In this document: piece after piece, positions 34,138 to 43,093 of the stretch
Numbering within the stretch: position 1 is the stretch's first letter
Layout: the number at the start of each line of letters is the position of its first letter
Assembly: GCF_022343555.1 (NCBI RefSeq)
Contig: NZ_JAKQZH010000002.1
Span: 496,001 to 560,000, forward strand
Length of the DNA stretch: 64,000 nucleotides
Reading direction: 5' to 3'
Source of the DNA: Marinobacter sp. C7
Lineage (GTDB): Bacteria; Pseudomonadota; Gammaproteobacteria; Pseudomonadales; Oleiphilaceae
The notes under the pieces: model-generated
Database searches by the model: none
What the model saw: only the letters and a program-made list of their open reading frames with translations
Told to the model about the DNA's origin: nothing
Program-made: the position numbers and the translations under genes

Positions 34138-34222
34138 GAAAGCTGCAAGGACGTTCCGCAGGTGTCAGCGCCGGCAATTTCAATAACAAAGACACCAACG
34201 AACTCAGATACGAGGTCAAGAG

Positions 34223-35533
34223 ATGACAACAAGAATACGCTCGAATACCCGCCCGCTAGTCCGCGCCATTACACTCGCCAGTATTCCCGTGTTTACCCTG
34301 GGAACGGGTTCCGCCATGGCACAGAGCAACTCCGATGTGGAAGAACTGCGCCAGCGGGTACAGATGCTGGAACGGAAAATCGAAGAGGCCGTATCCACTG
34401 CCCCGGAGTTGAGTGATGACAACCCCTATATCCTGCGCGAAGGCGACGGGCTCAAAATCGGTGGGACCACCATCTCGTTCGGTGGCTTTATCAAGGCGGA
34501 CCTGATTTACGGCTCTAATGGCAATGGCCAGCTCAACACCTATTCGATTGGCCTCCCGCGCACCTTTGCTTCGGCAGCGGCAACGGAAAATGACTGGAAA
34601 GTGGGCTTCAGTGCCCGGGAATCCAGATTCAGTTTCGGCACGTCAACCGACGATGTGGCTGGTCACAGGCTGCGCACCTACCTGGAAATGGATTTTCACC
34701 AAGGTATCGGTGCGCCAGGCAATGAGGTAGTTTCAAACAGCTACTCACCTCGTTTGCGTCAGGCCTACGGCAGTTGGAATGGCTGGGATTTCGGCCAGAC
34801 CTACACCACCTTCACCGACCTCGCGGCCATGCCGGAGATACTGAACCAGGGGAAACAGGCAGCCTTCATTTATACGGTTCAGCCCATGCTCCGTTACACC
34901 ATGGCAGTGCCCGGCGGGAAGTTGATGGTCGCCCTGGAAAACCCGGAGGACGGTTTCGGCGATAACTCCTATGACGACCAGTCATACCCGGACCTGACGG
35001 CCCGTTATCAGGTTCGTGGCAAGCACGGCTTCTATTCCATTGCCGCCATGGCCCGTAATCTTGAAGACGATGCATCAAATGACAGCAAGCTTGCCGGTGC
35101 GGTCTCACTGAGCGCCCGGATCCCCACCTTCGGTCGTGATGATCTGCGCCTGCAGTACAGTTATGGCGCGCTTGGTCGTTATATGGGGCTATTCACCTAT
35201 CCCGACATCGACCTTGGTGCTCAGGCGGCGGGTGAGGTTGAGCCGCTCAAGACCTACGGCGCGACTGCCGCCTACCGCCATTTCTGGACGCCCGCCTGGC
35301 GTTCCTCGGTGACCGTTTCTCACACCGAGATCGTGGATGATCTGGCATTCTCGCCGGCAGGCACCCTCAGCTATTTCGACAGTTCGACCTCCGTCCACGC
35401 CAACCTGCTGTGGTCTGCCCACAAGAATCTCACCCTGGGCCTTGAGTACGCGTATTGGGACTTCGGCGAGATCGCCACAACGGGTAGTGAGCAGTACGAG
35501 CAGGTCATGGCTTCGGCAAAGCTGAGCTTCTGA
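34223..35533 (+). CDS. DcaP-like outer-membrane porin
   Basis: The 436-residue protein has a signal peptide (GTGSAMA-QS), a short coiled coil (VEELRQRVQMLERKIEEA) and a barrel with FGGFIKADLIYGS, GKLMVALENPEDGF and a terminal aromatic (SAKLSF). This matches DcaP-family trimeric porins that import dicarboxylates and related anions. It is divergent from acyl-CoA dehydrogenase genes with operators between them, suggesting uptake of a carboxylic substrate for that pathway. Confidence 0.88.
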   Translation: MTTRIRSNTRPLVRAITLASIPVFTLGTGSAMAQSNSDVEELRQRVQMLERKIEEAVSTAPELSDDNPYILREGDGLKIGGTTISFGGFIKADLIYGSNGNGQLNTYSIGLPRTFASAAATENDWKVGFSARESRFSFGTSTDDVAGHRLRTYLEMDFHQGIGAPGNEVVSNSYSPRLRQAYGSWNGWDFGQTYTTFTDLAAMPEILNQGKQAAFIYTVQPMLRYTMAVPGGKLMVALENPEDGFGDNSYDDQSYPDLTARYQVRGKHGFYSIAAMARNLEDDASNDSKLAGAVSLSARIPTFGRDDLRLQYSYGALGRYMGLFTYPDIDLGAQAAGEVEPLKTYGATAAYRHFWTPAWRSSVTVSHTEIVDDLAFSPAGTLSYFDSSTSVHANLLWSAHKNLTLGLEYAYWDFGEIATTGSEQYEQVMASAKLSF

Positions 35534-35584
35534 TCCGGCCCACTTCCTGTTGAGTTAGATAAACGCAGGTTTTTGCGCTCTCTT

Positions 35585-35621
35585 GCCCCGGCTCACACTC
35601 CCCCGAGCCGGGGCTTTTTTT
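35585..35621 (+). terminator. Intrinsic terminator after the porin gene
   Basis: GCCCCGGCTC (35585-35594) and GAGCCGGGGC (35605-35614) form a perfect 10-bp stem followed by TTTTTTT. Confidence 0.93.
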
Positions 35622-35736
35622 GGGTCCAATCCGAATGCCTGGTCAGGTACAGGTGCACGCAGATGTTGCATTGAACCAAAAAGGCCTTATGTTAGTTAAA
35701 GGCGGTCACTGAAAACATCTACAGCAGATCCAGCGT

Positions 35737-36063
35737 ATGCCCGTATGTTCGTTCAACAGGGAAGCCATCCGTATCAGCCTTTTCTCACTGCTGATCACCG
35801 GCCTGTTGTTGCTGTTTGTCAGTGGAGCCTCTCATCCGGTCCTTGATCCCCAGCTTGATGACCACGGTTCGCCGACGCTGGTTTCGGTGGATGGCTCCGG
35901 TGACTCCGCTTCTCCCGAACCTTCGGTTTCAGTCTCCTCCGATTTGCTGCTCCGGGATCCGGGGTTGCGGGCGGAGTTCTCTTCCTGTCTGGGTTTCGTC
36001 CAGCCACCACAGCGGTTGCTGAGCTTTCCGGAATTGCCGCAGGGGCCCCCTTACCTCGCCTGA
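35737..36063 (+). CDS. Small membrane or exported protein with SFPxLPQxPPxLA end (copy 1)
   Basis: The 108-residue frame has a hydrophobic helix (ISLFSLLITGLLLLFVSGAS), an acidic Ser-rich middle and the ending LLSFPELPQGPPYLA. A second small protein at 36925 ends CVSFPVLPQAPPLA, so the two share a C-terminal motif despite little other similarity. It lies 71 bases before the CBS protein gene. Family unknown; the shared tail supports it being real. Confidence 0.5.
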   Translation: MPVCSFNREAIRISLFSLLITGLLLLFVSGASHPVLDPQLDDHGSPTLVSVDGSGDSASPEPSVSVSSDLLLRDPGLRAEFSSCLGFVQPPQRLLSFPELPQGPPYLA

Positions 36064-36134
36064 CTCTGACCACAACGGGATTGTCCGTGCCGACGCACGC
36101 TTTCCAACCTGAATTCAGAATCACGAGGTTCACC

Positions 36135-36734
36135 ATGAATAGTGTATTCAGCGCCTTGCCGGTGCAGGATCTGGCACGTACCGGCGCAATTACGACAGCC
36201 AAGCCCCTTTCACATATCGGCAGTGACGACTCGGCGGTGCATTTGCTCACCGATTTCTCCGAACAGAAACTACCTTCCCTGAGTTCCGACATGCCGGTAT
36301 CAGACGCCCGGCTATGGATGAAACTTGCCGATACGTCCATCAAGCTGGTGGAAAACCAGGTGGGTGATTGCCTGGGCATCATTACCATCGAGGACGTTAA
36401 CGGGGAAAAACCGATGATGCTGGCTAATCGCCAGGGTGTGGCACTGAAGGACCTGCGAGTGAGGGATATCATGCGTCCGCTCAGCGAATTGCCGGCGATC
36501 CATTACCGTGACTTGCGTGCCGCAACGGTCGGCGATCTCGTCAGTACCTTCCGCGAGGTGCACGAAGAGTACCTTCTCGTGCTTGACGATGATCGCGAAC
36601 ATCCTTCCCAGACCTACCTCAGAGGCCTTGTCCGGGCAAGGGAGCTTGTTCAGCGGCTGAATCTGGCCATAGACCTGGAGCATCGCGCGACCAAATTCTA
36701 TGAAATTGTGAATGTGGTGCAGGGGGGCTTCTAG
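36135..36734 (+). CDS. CBS-domain-like protein
   Basis: Start ATG 36135 (GAGG just upstream) is preferred over 36081. The 199-residue protein resembles a CBS pair: ITTAKPLSHIGSDDSAVHLLTDF, LVENQVGDCLGIITIEDV, VRDIMRPLSELPAI and HEEYLLVLDDD...LRGLVRARELVQRL. CBS pairs bind adenine nucleotides and regulate partners. It sits between two small exported proteins and upstream of the biotin-dependent pyruvate carboxylase genes; a link to that enzyme is speculation. Confidence 0.75.
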   Translation: MNSVFSALPVQDLARTGAITTAKPLSHIGSDDSAVHLLTDFSEQKLPSLSSDMPVSDARLWMKLADTSIKLVENQVGDCLGIITIEDVNGEKPMMLANRQGVALKDLRVRDIMRPLSELPAIHYRDLRAATVGDLVSTFREVHEEYLLVLDDDREHPSQTYLRGLVRARELVQRLNLAIDLEHRATKFYEIVNVVQGGF

Positions 36735-36924
36735 GATACCGGCGGCTTCCGTACCGATTTGGTGCCGAAGCCGCCATTTCCTCGATGCTTTCGCACAGTG
36801 TGAACGTGGGCGTTCCCGGGCTTTACCTCGAAAAAATCGATGTATAAGGCCCAAAAAACGGTATTGAATCGAATGTTTGATATCGCGAAACTCTCATTGA
36901 CTTTTGTCATGCCAAAGGACGCCC

Positions 36925-37236
36925 ATGCAGGACGCCCAAAGTAACGCCAGATTGACTGCACCAGGTCTGTTCACGCTCATGGTGCTGTTTCTGCTGTCGG
37001 GATTCTCTCTTCCTGCGGCCGGAGACGTTACATTATTGCCCTGTGAATCCAGTTCGTGCCTGATCGCCGGCGAAACGACCGGTGACGGGAATCCGGAGGG
37101 GGGCTTGCCCCGGAACGAACCGGCCGGGCAGTCAGGGCCGAGCTTTGGTCGTTGCCAGTCAGCGATCCCCGCAACACCTCACCTTTCCCACTGCGTGAGT
37201 TTCCCGGTGCTTCCCCAGGCACCGCCCCTGGCCTGA
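36925..37236 (+). CDS. Small exported protein with SFPxLPQxPPxLA end (copy 2)
   Basis: ATG 36925 is chosen because AAGGA lies six bases upstream. The 103-residue protein has a hydrophobic segment (LFTLMVLFLLSGFSLPAAG), four cysteines, a Gly-rich middle and the terminal CVSFPVLPQAPPLA, resembling the end of the protein at 35737. It precedes pycA by 81 bases. No family recognised. Confidence 0.5.
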   Translation: MQDAQSNARLTAPGLFTLMVLFLLSGFSLPAAGDVTLLPCESSSCLIAGETTGDGNPEGGLPRNEPAGQSGPSFGRCQSAIPATPHLSHCVSFPVLPQAPPLA

Positions 37237-37317
37237 CGGCCAACTTCATGATCGGCTTCCGCGCCGTTCAAACCGACCTTTCGATTCAAACGACTTCCAT
37301 CACCTGGAGGATATTCC

Positions 37318-38739
37318 ATGGCTATACGGAAGCTGCTGATCGCCAATCGTGGTGAGATTGCGGTCAGGATTGCCCGGGCCTGTAGCGAACTGGGCATCCG
37401 CTCAGTCGCTATTCATTCGGAGGCTGACGAGTACTCGTTACACGTCAAGAAGGCCGACGAGTCCTATCAGATCAGTAAGGATCCCCTGTCGGGATACCTG
37501 AATCCCCACCACATCGTAAACATGGCGGTGGAAACCGGCTGCGATGCCCTGCACCCCGGTTATGGTTTTCTGTCTGAAAACGCCGAACTCGCAGCGGTTT
37601 GCGAGCAACGGGGCATTACTTTTGTCGGTCCGTCGGCCGACGCCATTGCTTCGATGGGTGACAAGACCCAGGCCCGGCAAACGGCCATCGCCGCCGGGGT
37701 ACCTGTGACGCCGGGGTCGGAAGACAACCTCCGGGACGTCGAGGACGCGGTTGCCCAGGCAGCCGATATCGGCTATCCGGTGATGCTCAAGGCAACCTCC
37801 GGTGGTGGCGGGCGCGGCATCCGCCGGTGTGACGACGAAAAGGAACTGCGCCAGAACTATGAACGGGTCATCTCCGAGGCCACCAAGGCCTTTGGCAGTG
37901 CCGAGGTGTTTCTGGAGAAGTGCATCATCGAACCCCGTCATATCGAGGTCCAGATCCTGGCGGACACCCACGGTAACGTCGTTCATCTATACGAACGGGA
38001 CTGTTCCATCCAGCGCCGCAACCAGAAACTGATCGAGCTGGCGCCATCACCGCAGCTGGAGGAGAGCCAGCGGGAGTATATCGGCGATCTCGCCAAGCGG
38101 GTCGCGAAACAGTGCGGCTACGTCAATGCCGGTACCGTGGAGTTTCTGCTCGACCACGATGGCAGTTTCTATTTCATGGAAATGAACACTCGCGTGCAGG
38201 TCGAACACACCATTACCGAGGAAATCACCGGTGTGGATATCATCAAGGCGCAGATCCGTATCGCCGCCGGCGAGCCTCTGGGGCTGACACAGGAAGACAT
38301 CAGCTATCGAGGGTTCGCGGCCCAGTTCCGGATCAACGCCGAGGACCCGAAGAACGGATTCCTGCCCAGTTTCGGTCGGATCAGCCGCTATTACTCGGCC
38401 GGCGGCCCCGGTGTCCGTACCGACGCCAATATGTACACCGGCTATGAGATTCCGCCGTATTACGACTCCATGTGCGCCAAGCTGATTGTCTGGGCCATGG
38501 ACTGGTCGGAGCTGATTGCCCGCTCCCGCCGCGCTCTGGGTGACATGGGTATCTATGGGGTGCAGACCACTATCCCGTATTACAAAGAAATTCTGGAGCA
38601 TCCGGATTTTCAGGCGGCCGACTTCAACACCGGCTTTGTTGAACGCAATCCGCAGCTGCTGGAGTACAGCACCAAGACCCGCCCCGAATCCATTGCCACA
38701 GCCATTGCCGCTGCCATCGCGGCTCAGGCGGGCCTGTAA
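37318..38739 (+). CDS. pycA: Pyruvate carboxylase subunit A (biotin carboxylase)
   Basis: The 473-residue protein has the biotin carboxylase fold: KLLIANRGEIAVRIARACSE, ATP-grasp Gly-rich loop KATSGGGGRGIRR, and FYFMEMNTRVQVEHTITEE with metal and catalytic residues. The next gene encodes the carboxyltransferase with a biotin domain, so the pair forms an alpha4-beta4 pyruvate carboxylase like Pseudomonas PycA/PycB. It supplies oxaloacetate from pyruvate, useful during growth on fatty acids. RBS is GGAGG. Confidence 0.92.
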   Translation: MAIRKLLIANRGEIAVRIARACSELGIRSVAIHSEADEYSLHVKKADESYQISKDPLSGYLNPHHIVNMAVETGCDALHPGYGFLSENAELAAVCEQRGITFVGPSADAIASMGDKTQARQTAIAAGVPVTPGSEDNLRDVEDAVAQAADIGYPVMLKATSGGGGRGIRRCDDEKELRQNYERVISEATKAFGSAEVFLEKCIIEPRHIEVQILADTHGNVVHLYERDCSIQRRNQKLIELAPSPQLEESQREYIGDLAKRVAKQCGYVNAGTVEFLLDHDGSFYFMEMNTRVQVEHTITEEITGVDIIKAQIRIAAGEPLGLTQEDISYRGFAAQFRINAEDPKNGFLPSFGRISRYYSAGGPGVRTDANMYTGYEIPPYYDSMCAKLIVWAMDWSELIARSRRALGDMGIYGVQTTIPYYKEILEHPDFQAADFNTGFVERNPQLLEYSTKTRPESIATAIAAAIAAQAGL

Positions 38740-38759
38740 AAGAATATTGGAGAGATCCC

Positions 38760-40559
38760 ATGACCAAACGCAAGATTCATATTACCGACGTTATCCTGCG
38801 GGATGCCCACCAGTCCCTGATTGCCACGCGCATGCGCACAGAAGACATGCTCCCGGCCTGCGAATGGCTGGACCAGGCCGGGTACTGGTCGTTGGAATGC
38901 TGGGGTGGTGCCACTTTTGACGCCTGCGTTCGCTTCCTCAAGGAAGACCCGTGGGAACGTCTGCGCACACTGCGTAAGGCCCTGCCGAATACCCGGCTGC
39001 AGATGTTGCTTCGCGGCCAGAACCTGCTGGGCTACCGTCATTACGGCGATGACGTCGTGGAGGCCTTCGTGGCCAAGGCCGCGGAAAACGGCATGGATGT
39101 ATTCCGTATCTTTGACGCCCTCAACGATGTGCGTAACCTCGAGACCAGCATCAAGGCCGTGAAGAAGGCCGGCAAGCATGCACAGGGCACCATCTGCTAC
39201 ACCGTCAGCCCGGTACACAACACGGACGCCTATCTTGAGCAGGCCAAAGCCATGGCCGAGATGGGTGCGGACAGTATTGCAATCAAGGACATGGCGGGCC
39301 TGCTGACACCGGCGGTTACCTCCGAGCTGGTGGGCAAGCTGAAGCAGACCTTGAATCTGCCGGTTTTCCTGCACTCCCATGCCACCTCGGGCATGGCGCC
39401 GATGTGCCAGTGGGCGGCCATGGAAGCGGGTGTTGATCATATCGATACCGCTCTGTCGGCCTTTGCCGGCGGCACCAGCCATCCCCCCACCGAATCCCTG
39501 GCGGCCTCACTGCACGATGCAGGTCTTGAAACCGGGTTGAACCTGGAGTTGCTGGACAAGGCCACCCGTCATTTCCGGGAGGTTCGCAAGAAATACCATC
39601 AGTTCGAGAGTGACTATAACGGTGTCGATACCTCGGTGCTGTTGTCCCAGGTGCCTGGTGGCATGATGTCGAACCTGGCCAACCAGTTGAAGGAACAGGG
39701 TGCCCTGGACCGGATCCAGGATGTGTTCGAGGAGATTCCCCGCGTACGGAAGGATCTTGGTTATCCGCCCCTGGTCACCCCAACCTCCCAGATTGTGGGG
39801 ACTCAGGCGGTCATCAATGTCCTGGCGGGTAAGCGTTACGAATCCATCACCAACGAGGTGAAGAAGTACCTCCAGGGCTGGTACGGCAAAGCCCCGGCCA
39901 ACGTCGATCAGGAGTTGCAGCGCCGAGCAGTCGGTAAGGAAGAATTGGTTGAGGAGCGCCCGGCCAACCTGATTCCCCGGGAGCTGGAGGAGCTGCGCAA
40001 GCAGGTGGGAGAGCTGGCCACCAGCGAGGAAGACGTGCTCACCTACGCTATGTTCCCGGACCAGGCGAAGGCTTACCTGGAGCAGCGCCGGGATGGCACG
40101 CTCCAGCCGGAACCGCTTGAGCCGCTACCGGCCAAGGGCAGTGGGGGGCCGGTGGATACCCGGTTCAAGATCACTGTTCATGGCGAGAGTTATGATATTC
40201 ACGTCACAGGCGCCAACCCGGTCAGTGACAGCGAGCGCCGGTTTTACATGACGGTGGACGGTGTCCCCGAGGAAATACACCTGGAGTCCCATGGAGATGG
40301 TAATGAGGGAAGTGCCAGGAGTGGTGGCAGGGCCAGTGCCACCAAAGAGGGCCACGTTACCACCAGCATGCCGGGTAACATCGTTGATGTGCTGGTCGGT
40401 GAGGGCGACGAAGTCGAGGCCGGCGACCCGGTGCTGATTATCGAGGCCATGAAGATGGAAACCGAGGTAAAGGCGACCATTTCCGGCTCGGTCAAGGGCG
40501 TGTTTATTTCCAAGGGCGACCGGGTCGTGCCTGGTGAGGTGTTGGTAGAGATCGGCTGA
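38760..40559 (+). CDS. pycB: Pyruvate carboxylase subunit B / oxaloacetate decarboxylase alpha-like
   Basis: The 599-residue protein has the carboxyltransferase barrel (DVILRDAHQSLIATRMR, AIKDMAGLLTP, metal ligands in FLHSHATSG), the PYC/OADA hinge domain and a C-terminal biotinyl domain with the IEAMKMETEV lysine. No OadB/OadG sodium pump genes follow, so it acts as pyruvate carboxylase with PycA rather than in a decarboxylase pump. Twenty bases separate it from pycA. Confidence 0.92.
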   Translation: MTKRKIHITDVILRDAHQSLIATRMRTEDMLPACEWLDQAGYWSLECWGGATFDACVRFLKEDPWERLRTLRKALPNTRLQMLLRGQNLLGYRHYGDDVVEAFVAKAAENGMDVFRIFDALNDVRNLETSIKAVKKAGKHAQGTICYTVSPVHNTDAYLEQAKAMAEMGADSIAIKDMAGLLTPAVTSELVGKLKQTLNLPVFLHSHATSGMAPMCQWAAMEAGVDHIDTALSAFAGGTSHPPTESLAASLHDAGLETGLNLELLDKATRHFREVRKKYHQFESDYNGVDTSVLLSQVPGGMMSNLANQLKEQGALDRIQDVFEEIPRVRKDLGYPPLVTPTSQIVGTQAVINVLAGKRYESITNEVKKYLQGWYGKAPANVDQELQRRAVGKEELVEERPANLIPRELEELRKQVGELATSEEDVLTYAMFPDQAKAYLEQRRDGTLQPEPLEPLPAKGSGGPVDTRFKITVHGESYDIHVTGANPVSDSERRFYMTVDGVPEEIHLESHGDGNEGSARSGGRASATKEGHVTTSMPGNIVDVLVGEGDEVEAGDPVLIIEAMKMETEVKATISGSVKGVFISKGDRVVPGEVLVEIG

Positions 40560-40580
40560 GCCACCGGACCGATAGCGTCC

Positions 40581-41903
40581 TCAGAGCAGTACGGTAATCC
40601 CCAGGGTTGCCGTACTGCGCTTGTAGTCGTAACGGGGAATGTTGCTGTCATTCAGGATTCCCCGCCAGCCGCCGACCACGGAGAAGGTGTCGTTGATCCG
40701 GTAGTCAGCATTCACGCCCAGTGACAACCGCTGGTCCACCCGGTTGATGATCCAGGTTCCCTCGGGCACCCGCAGTCGGTGAGCGTTGCGGTAAAAGTTG
40801 TAGCGATAGCCCAGCACACCGCCGACCTCCAGGGCCGGAACCGGGTAATAGCTGGTGCTGAACTCAAGGGTTTGGCCCAGGGGAGAAACGCTGAAGTACT
40901 CCCGTTCCGTTTCAAGGTTGCGGCGGTCATCGTAATCCAGGTAGTACCGCAATCCCCCTCCCCAGTTGCCCATCCTCGCCCGGTAGCGGGCATCCAGCCG
41001 ATAGTGTCGTCCATCGTAAGCACTGTAACGGGAACCCGCGGATACGTGCTCGGCAATGGCCGATAGCGAGCATCGGGCTCGCTCCTTCGCCAGGGCACAG
41101 GCTGAGGTGCTCATGCCGGTCGTGATCCGGGCCCTCTCTTCCCGGGGCTTGTCGCCATACCAGAGCTTGTCACCACCGATGCCGGCGTGCAGCCGATAGT
41201 GATCCAGCCGGTATTCCCACTTGGCATCCAGACGCAACAGATGGGAGTTGAAATCGTCCTCGGAATCGTATTCCCGGGCATAGCCCTGCCCTTGCAGGAT
41301 CAGTCCGTGTTGGTCCTGTCGGTAGAGGTAGCCGGATGCAGCTGCCACCGACTCCAGAAAGCCGTCTTCGATCGTGCTGGCAGCCTCATCGGGAAACAGG
41401 CCGATGTTGTCTTCATAGCCGGCCGCTACTGAGGCGAGTATCTGCCAGGGGGGCGGCGGTGCCTTTTCACCCAGTCGCTCCAGTTGAGCTGCGGCCAGTC
41501 GGGTGAGGTTGTCGGAATCATTGGTGTCGACAACTTCCCGGAATGCCGCCCGGGCGCCCGCATTGTCATCGCGGGCGAGTGCAATGAGTCCGAGGTTGTA
41601 AAAAGCGAGGGTTCTCTGGCGGGTCTGGAGCAGCTGCCGGAACATGCGTTCAGCGCTCTGGAAATCGCCTGTTTTGTAGTAAATCACGCCAAGGTTGTAG
41701 GTCAGGGCTCGTGACTGCATGCCGAGTTCGGCCGCCGATTCGAGGAGTGCCCGCGCCTGCTTGAGGTCGCCGGCTTTGAAGGCTGCAATGCCTGACCGGA
41801 GCTGGTTAGCCGCTTCCACCCGGGTATCGGCTTTCAAGACCGGAGCGAGCATGACCAGCCAGGTGATGAGCAGTAGATTTACGAAACGAGGCAGCAAGTA
41901 CAT
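40581..41903 (-). CDS. TPR-repeat outer-membrane beta-barrel protein
   Basis: The 440-residue protein has a signal peptide (WLVMLAPVLKA-DT), three to four TPR units (AAFKAGDLKQARALLESAAE, YNLGVIYYKTGDFQSAERMF, FYNLGLIALARDDNAGARAAF) and, from about residue 155, alternating aromatic beta strands ending YKRSTATLGITVLL. The layout recalls surface-lipoprotein-assembly-modifier or other TPR-barrel proteins. It is convergent with pycB and precedes the ECF operon on the same strand. Confidence 0.75.
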   Translation of the reverse strand: MYLLPRFVNLLLITWLVMLAPVLKADTRVEAANQLRSGIAAFKAGDLKQARALLESAAELGMQSRALTYNLGVIYYKTGDFQSAERMFRQLLQTRQRTLAFYNLGLIALARDDNAGARAAFREVVDTNDSDNLTRLAAAQLERLGEKAPPPPWQILASVAAGYEDNIGLFPDEAASTIEDGFLESVAAASGYLYRQDQHGLILQGQGYAREYDSEDDFNSHLLRLDAKWEYRLDHYRLHAGIGGDKLWYGDKPREERARITTGMSTSACALAKERARCSLSAIAEHVSAGSRYSAYDGRHYRLDARYRARMGNWGGGLRYYLDYDDRRNLETEREYFSVSPLGQTLEFSTSYYPVPALEVGGVLGYRYNFYRNAHRLRVPEGTWIINRVDQRLSLGVNADYRINDTFSVVGGWRGILNDSNIPRYDYKRSTATLGITVLL

Positions 41904-41974
41904 TACCCTTGAAGCTGGAACAAAACCGGCGTCTCAGGGGTAAGCTTAACTCAGGGGGCTGGAGAAAATCAGTA

Positions 41975-42421
41975 TTAGTTGCCAGATGTGTTATTCAGCA
42001 ACTCTCCGCTGTTGTCCAGAAGGGTGTCGCCCGTGTCCAGAAGGTCCAGGTCGGAGCCGGGGAGCTGATCTGTGGGGAGGGGCAGATCCGGATCGGTAAG
42101 ATCCGAATCCGGCAAGTCGATTACAGGCAGGGTCGAATCCTCTTCTCCGGGCAGTTCCAGATCCAGGGCATCGCGGGTTTCCCTCGACTCGGAAGCCAGA
42201 GTTTCCTCCATTTCTCTCGCGTCATTCCGGATTTCGGTGACGTCGAGTTCGTTGACCGATTCGGGAAGTTCCATCTCCTGGACGAATGAGGAGTCCAGGA
42301 CGTCCTCGTCCTCCACCATTCTCATGGTGACTTCAAAGTCGGTTTCGGCTGCTGCCAATGCTGGGGCCAGGGCGAGCATCATGGCAGCCACCAGGCGTAC
42401 AAAAAAGAATGCTGAACTCAT
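41975..42421 (-). CDS. Acidic exported protein of the ECF sigma operon
   Basis: The 148-residue protein has a signal peptide (LVAAMMLALAPALAAA-ET) and a very acidic mature part with repeated LP-x-D and SDLTDPDLPLPTDQLPGSDLDLLD stretches split by leucines. It overlaps the anti-sigma gene by four bases, so it is the third gene of the ECF operon. No family recognised. The Asp-rich segments could bind calcium or a periplasmic partner. Confidence 0.65.
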   Translation of the reverse strand: MSSAFFFVRLVAAMMLALAPALAAAETDFEVTMRMVEDEDVLDSSFVQEMELPESVNELDVTEIRNDAREMEETLASESRETRDALDLELPGEEDSTLPVIDLPDSDLTDPDLPLPTDQLPGSDLDLLDTGDTLLDNSGELLNNTSGN

Positions 42422-43083
42422 GACGATGGCTCCGGCGTTGTGCCAATGTCTGTGCGGAAGGTTTTGCGTTTCCGGCCATCATCGAGATGGGCCACCAGGG
42501 TGCCCTCACCCGGGAACAGAATGTTCATGGGCAGGGCCAGCAGATTGTCCCCGGGCTTGAGGTTGACCTTCCAGCTCACATGGTGGCGACCCGGGAAGGG
42601 CGCCAGTTCCATATTCGGGGGCAGTTCCAGGGTCAGGGTGACGTTGTCCACTGCCTCCTTCGAGGTGAACGCAAGCCTTACGGTTCTCTGCTCTGGTGAC
42701 GCCGCAATACCCTGGACTACGGTTGTGCCGGACTGCGCTACGGGATCGGCACCCTGTTTCGGCCCGGAAAATCCGCTGCCGATAAAGATGCCGACAACCA
42801 GTGCAGCCGCCACAGCACTACTCCAGACGGGCAGGCTCCGATGCCACTTGACGGAACTCTGTTCGCCCTGCTTCGCCGCGGCCAGCATTCGGGTTTCGAA
42901 GTCCGGTCCCGGTTCGGGCGAACGCTCGTTGGCAATTCCTTCCATCATCAGCCGGGCCGTGGACAGGGCCCTGGCACAGGCTCCGCAGCGCTCGGCATGG
43001 CGGCGCATCTCAAGTTCCACCGGCTCTGCCAGTTCCCCGGCGGCCATGGCATCAACGTCTTGCAGAAAATGTTTGCAGTTCAT
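42418..43083 (-). CDS. Anti-sigma factor with zf-HC2 domain
   Basis: Starting at MNCKHFLQ (start at 43083) gives 221 residues; the longer frame is sigma-gene overlap. Residues Cys3, His29, Cys33 and Cys36 (MRRHAERCGACAR) form the zinc-containing anti-sigma domain, followed by a helix (SSAVAAALVVGIFIGSGF) and an extracytoplasmic beta domain (NVTLTLELPPNMELAPF). It begins ten bases after the sigma gene stop. It probably sequesters that sigma until an envelope signal arrives. Confidence 0.85.
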   Translation of the reverse strand: MNCKHFLQDVDAMAAGELAEPVELEMRRHAERCGACARALSTARLMMEGIANERSPEPGPDFETRMLAAAKQGEQSSVKWHRSLPVWSSAVAAALVVGIFIGSGFSGPKQGADPVAQSGTTVVQGIAASPEQRTVRLAFTSKEAVDNVTLTLELPPNMELAPFPGRHHVSWKVNLKPGDNLLALPMNILFPGEGTLVAHLDDGRKRKTFRTDIGTTPEPSS

Positions 43084-43093
43084 CGCATCTACC

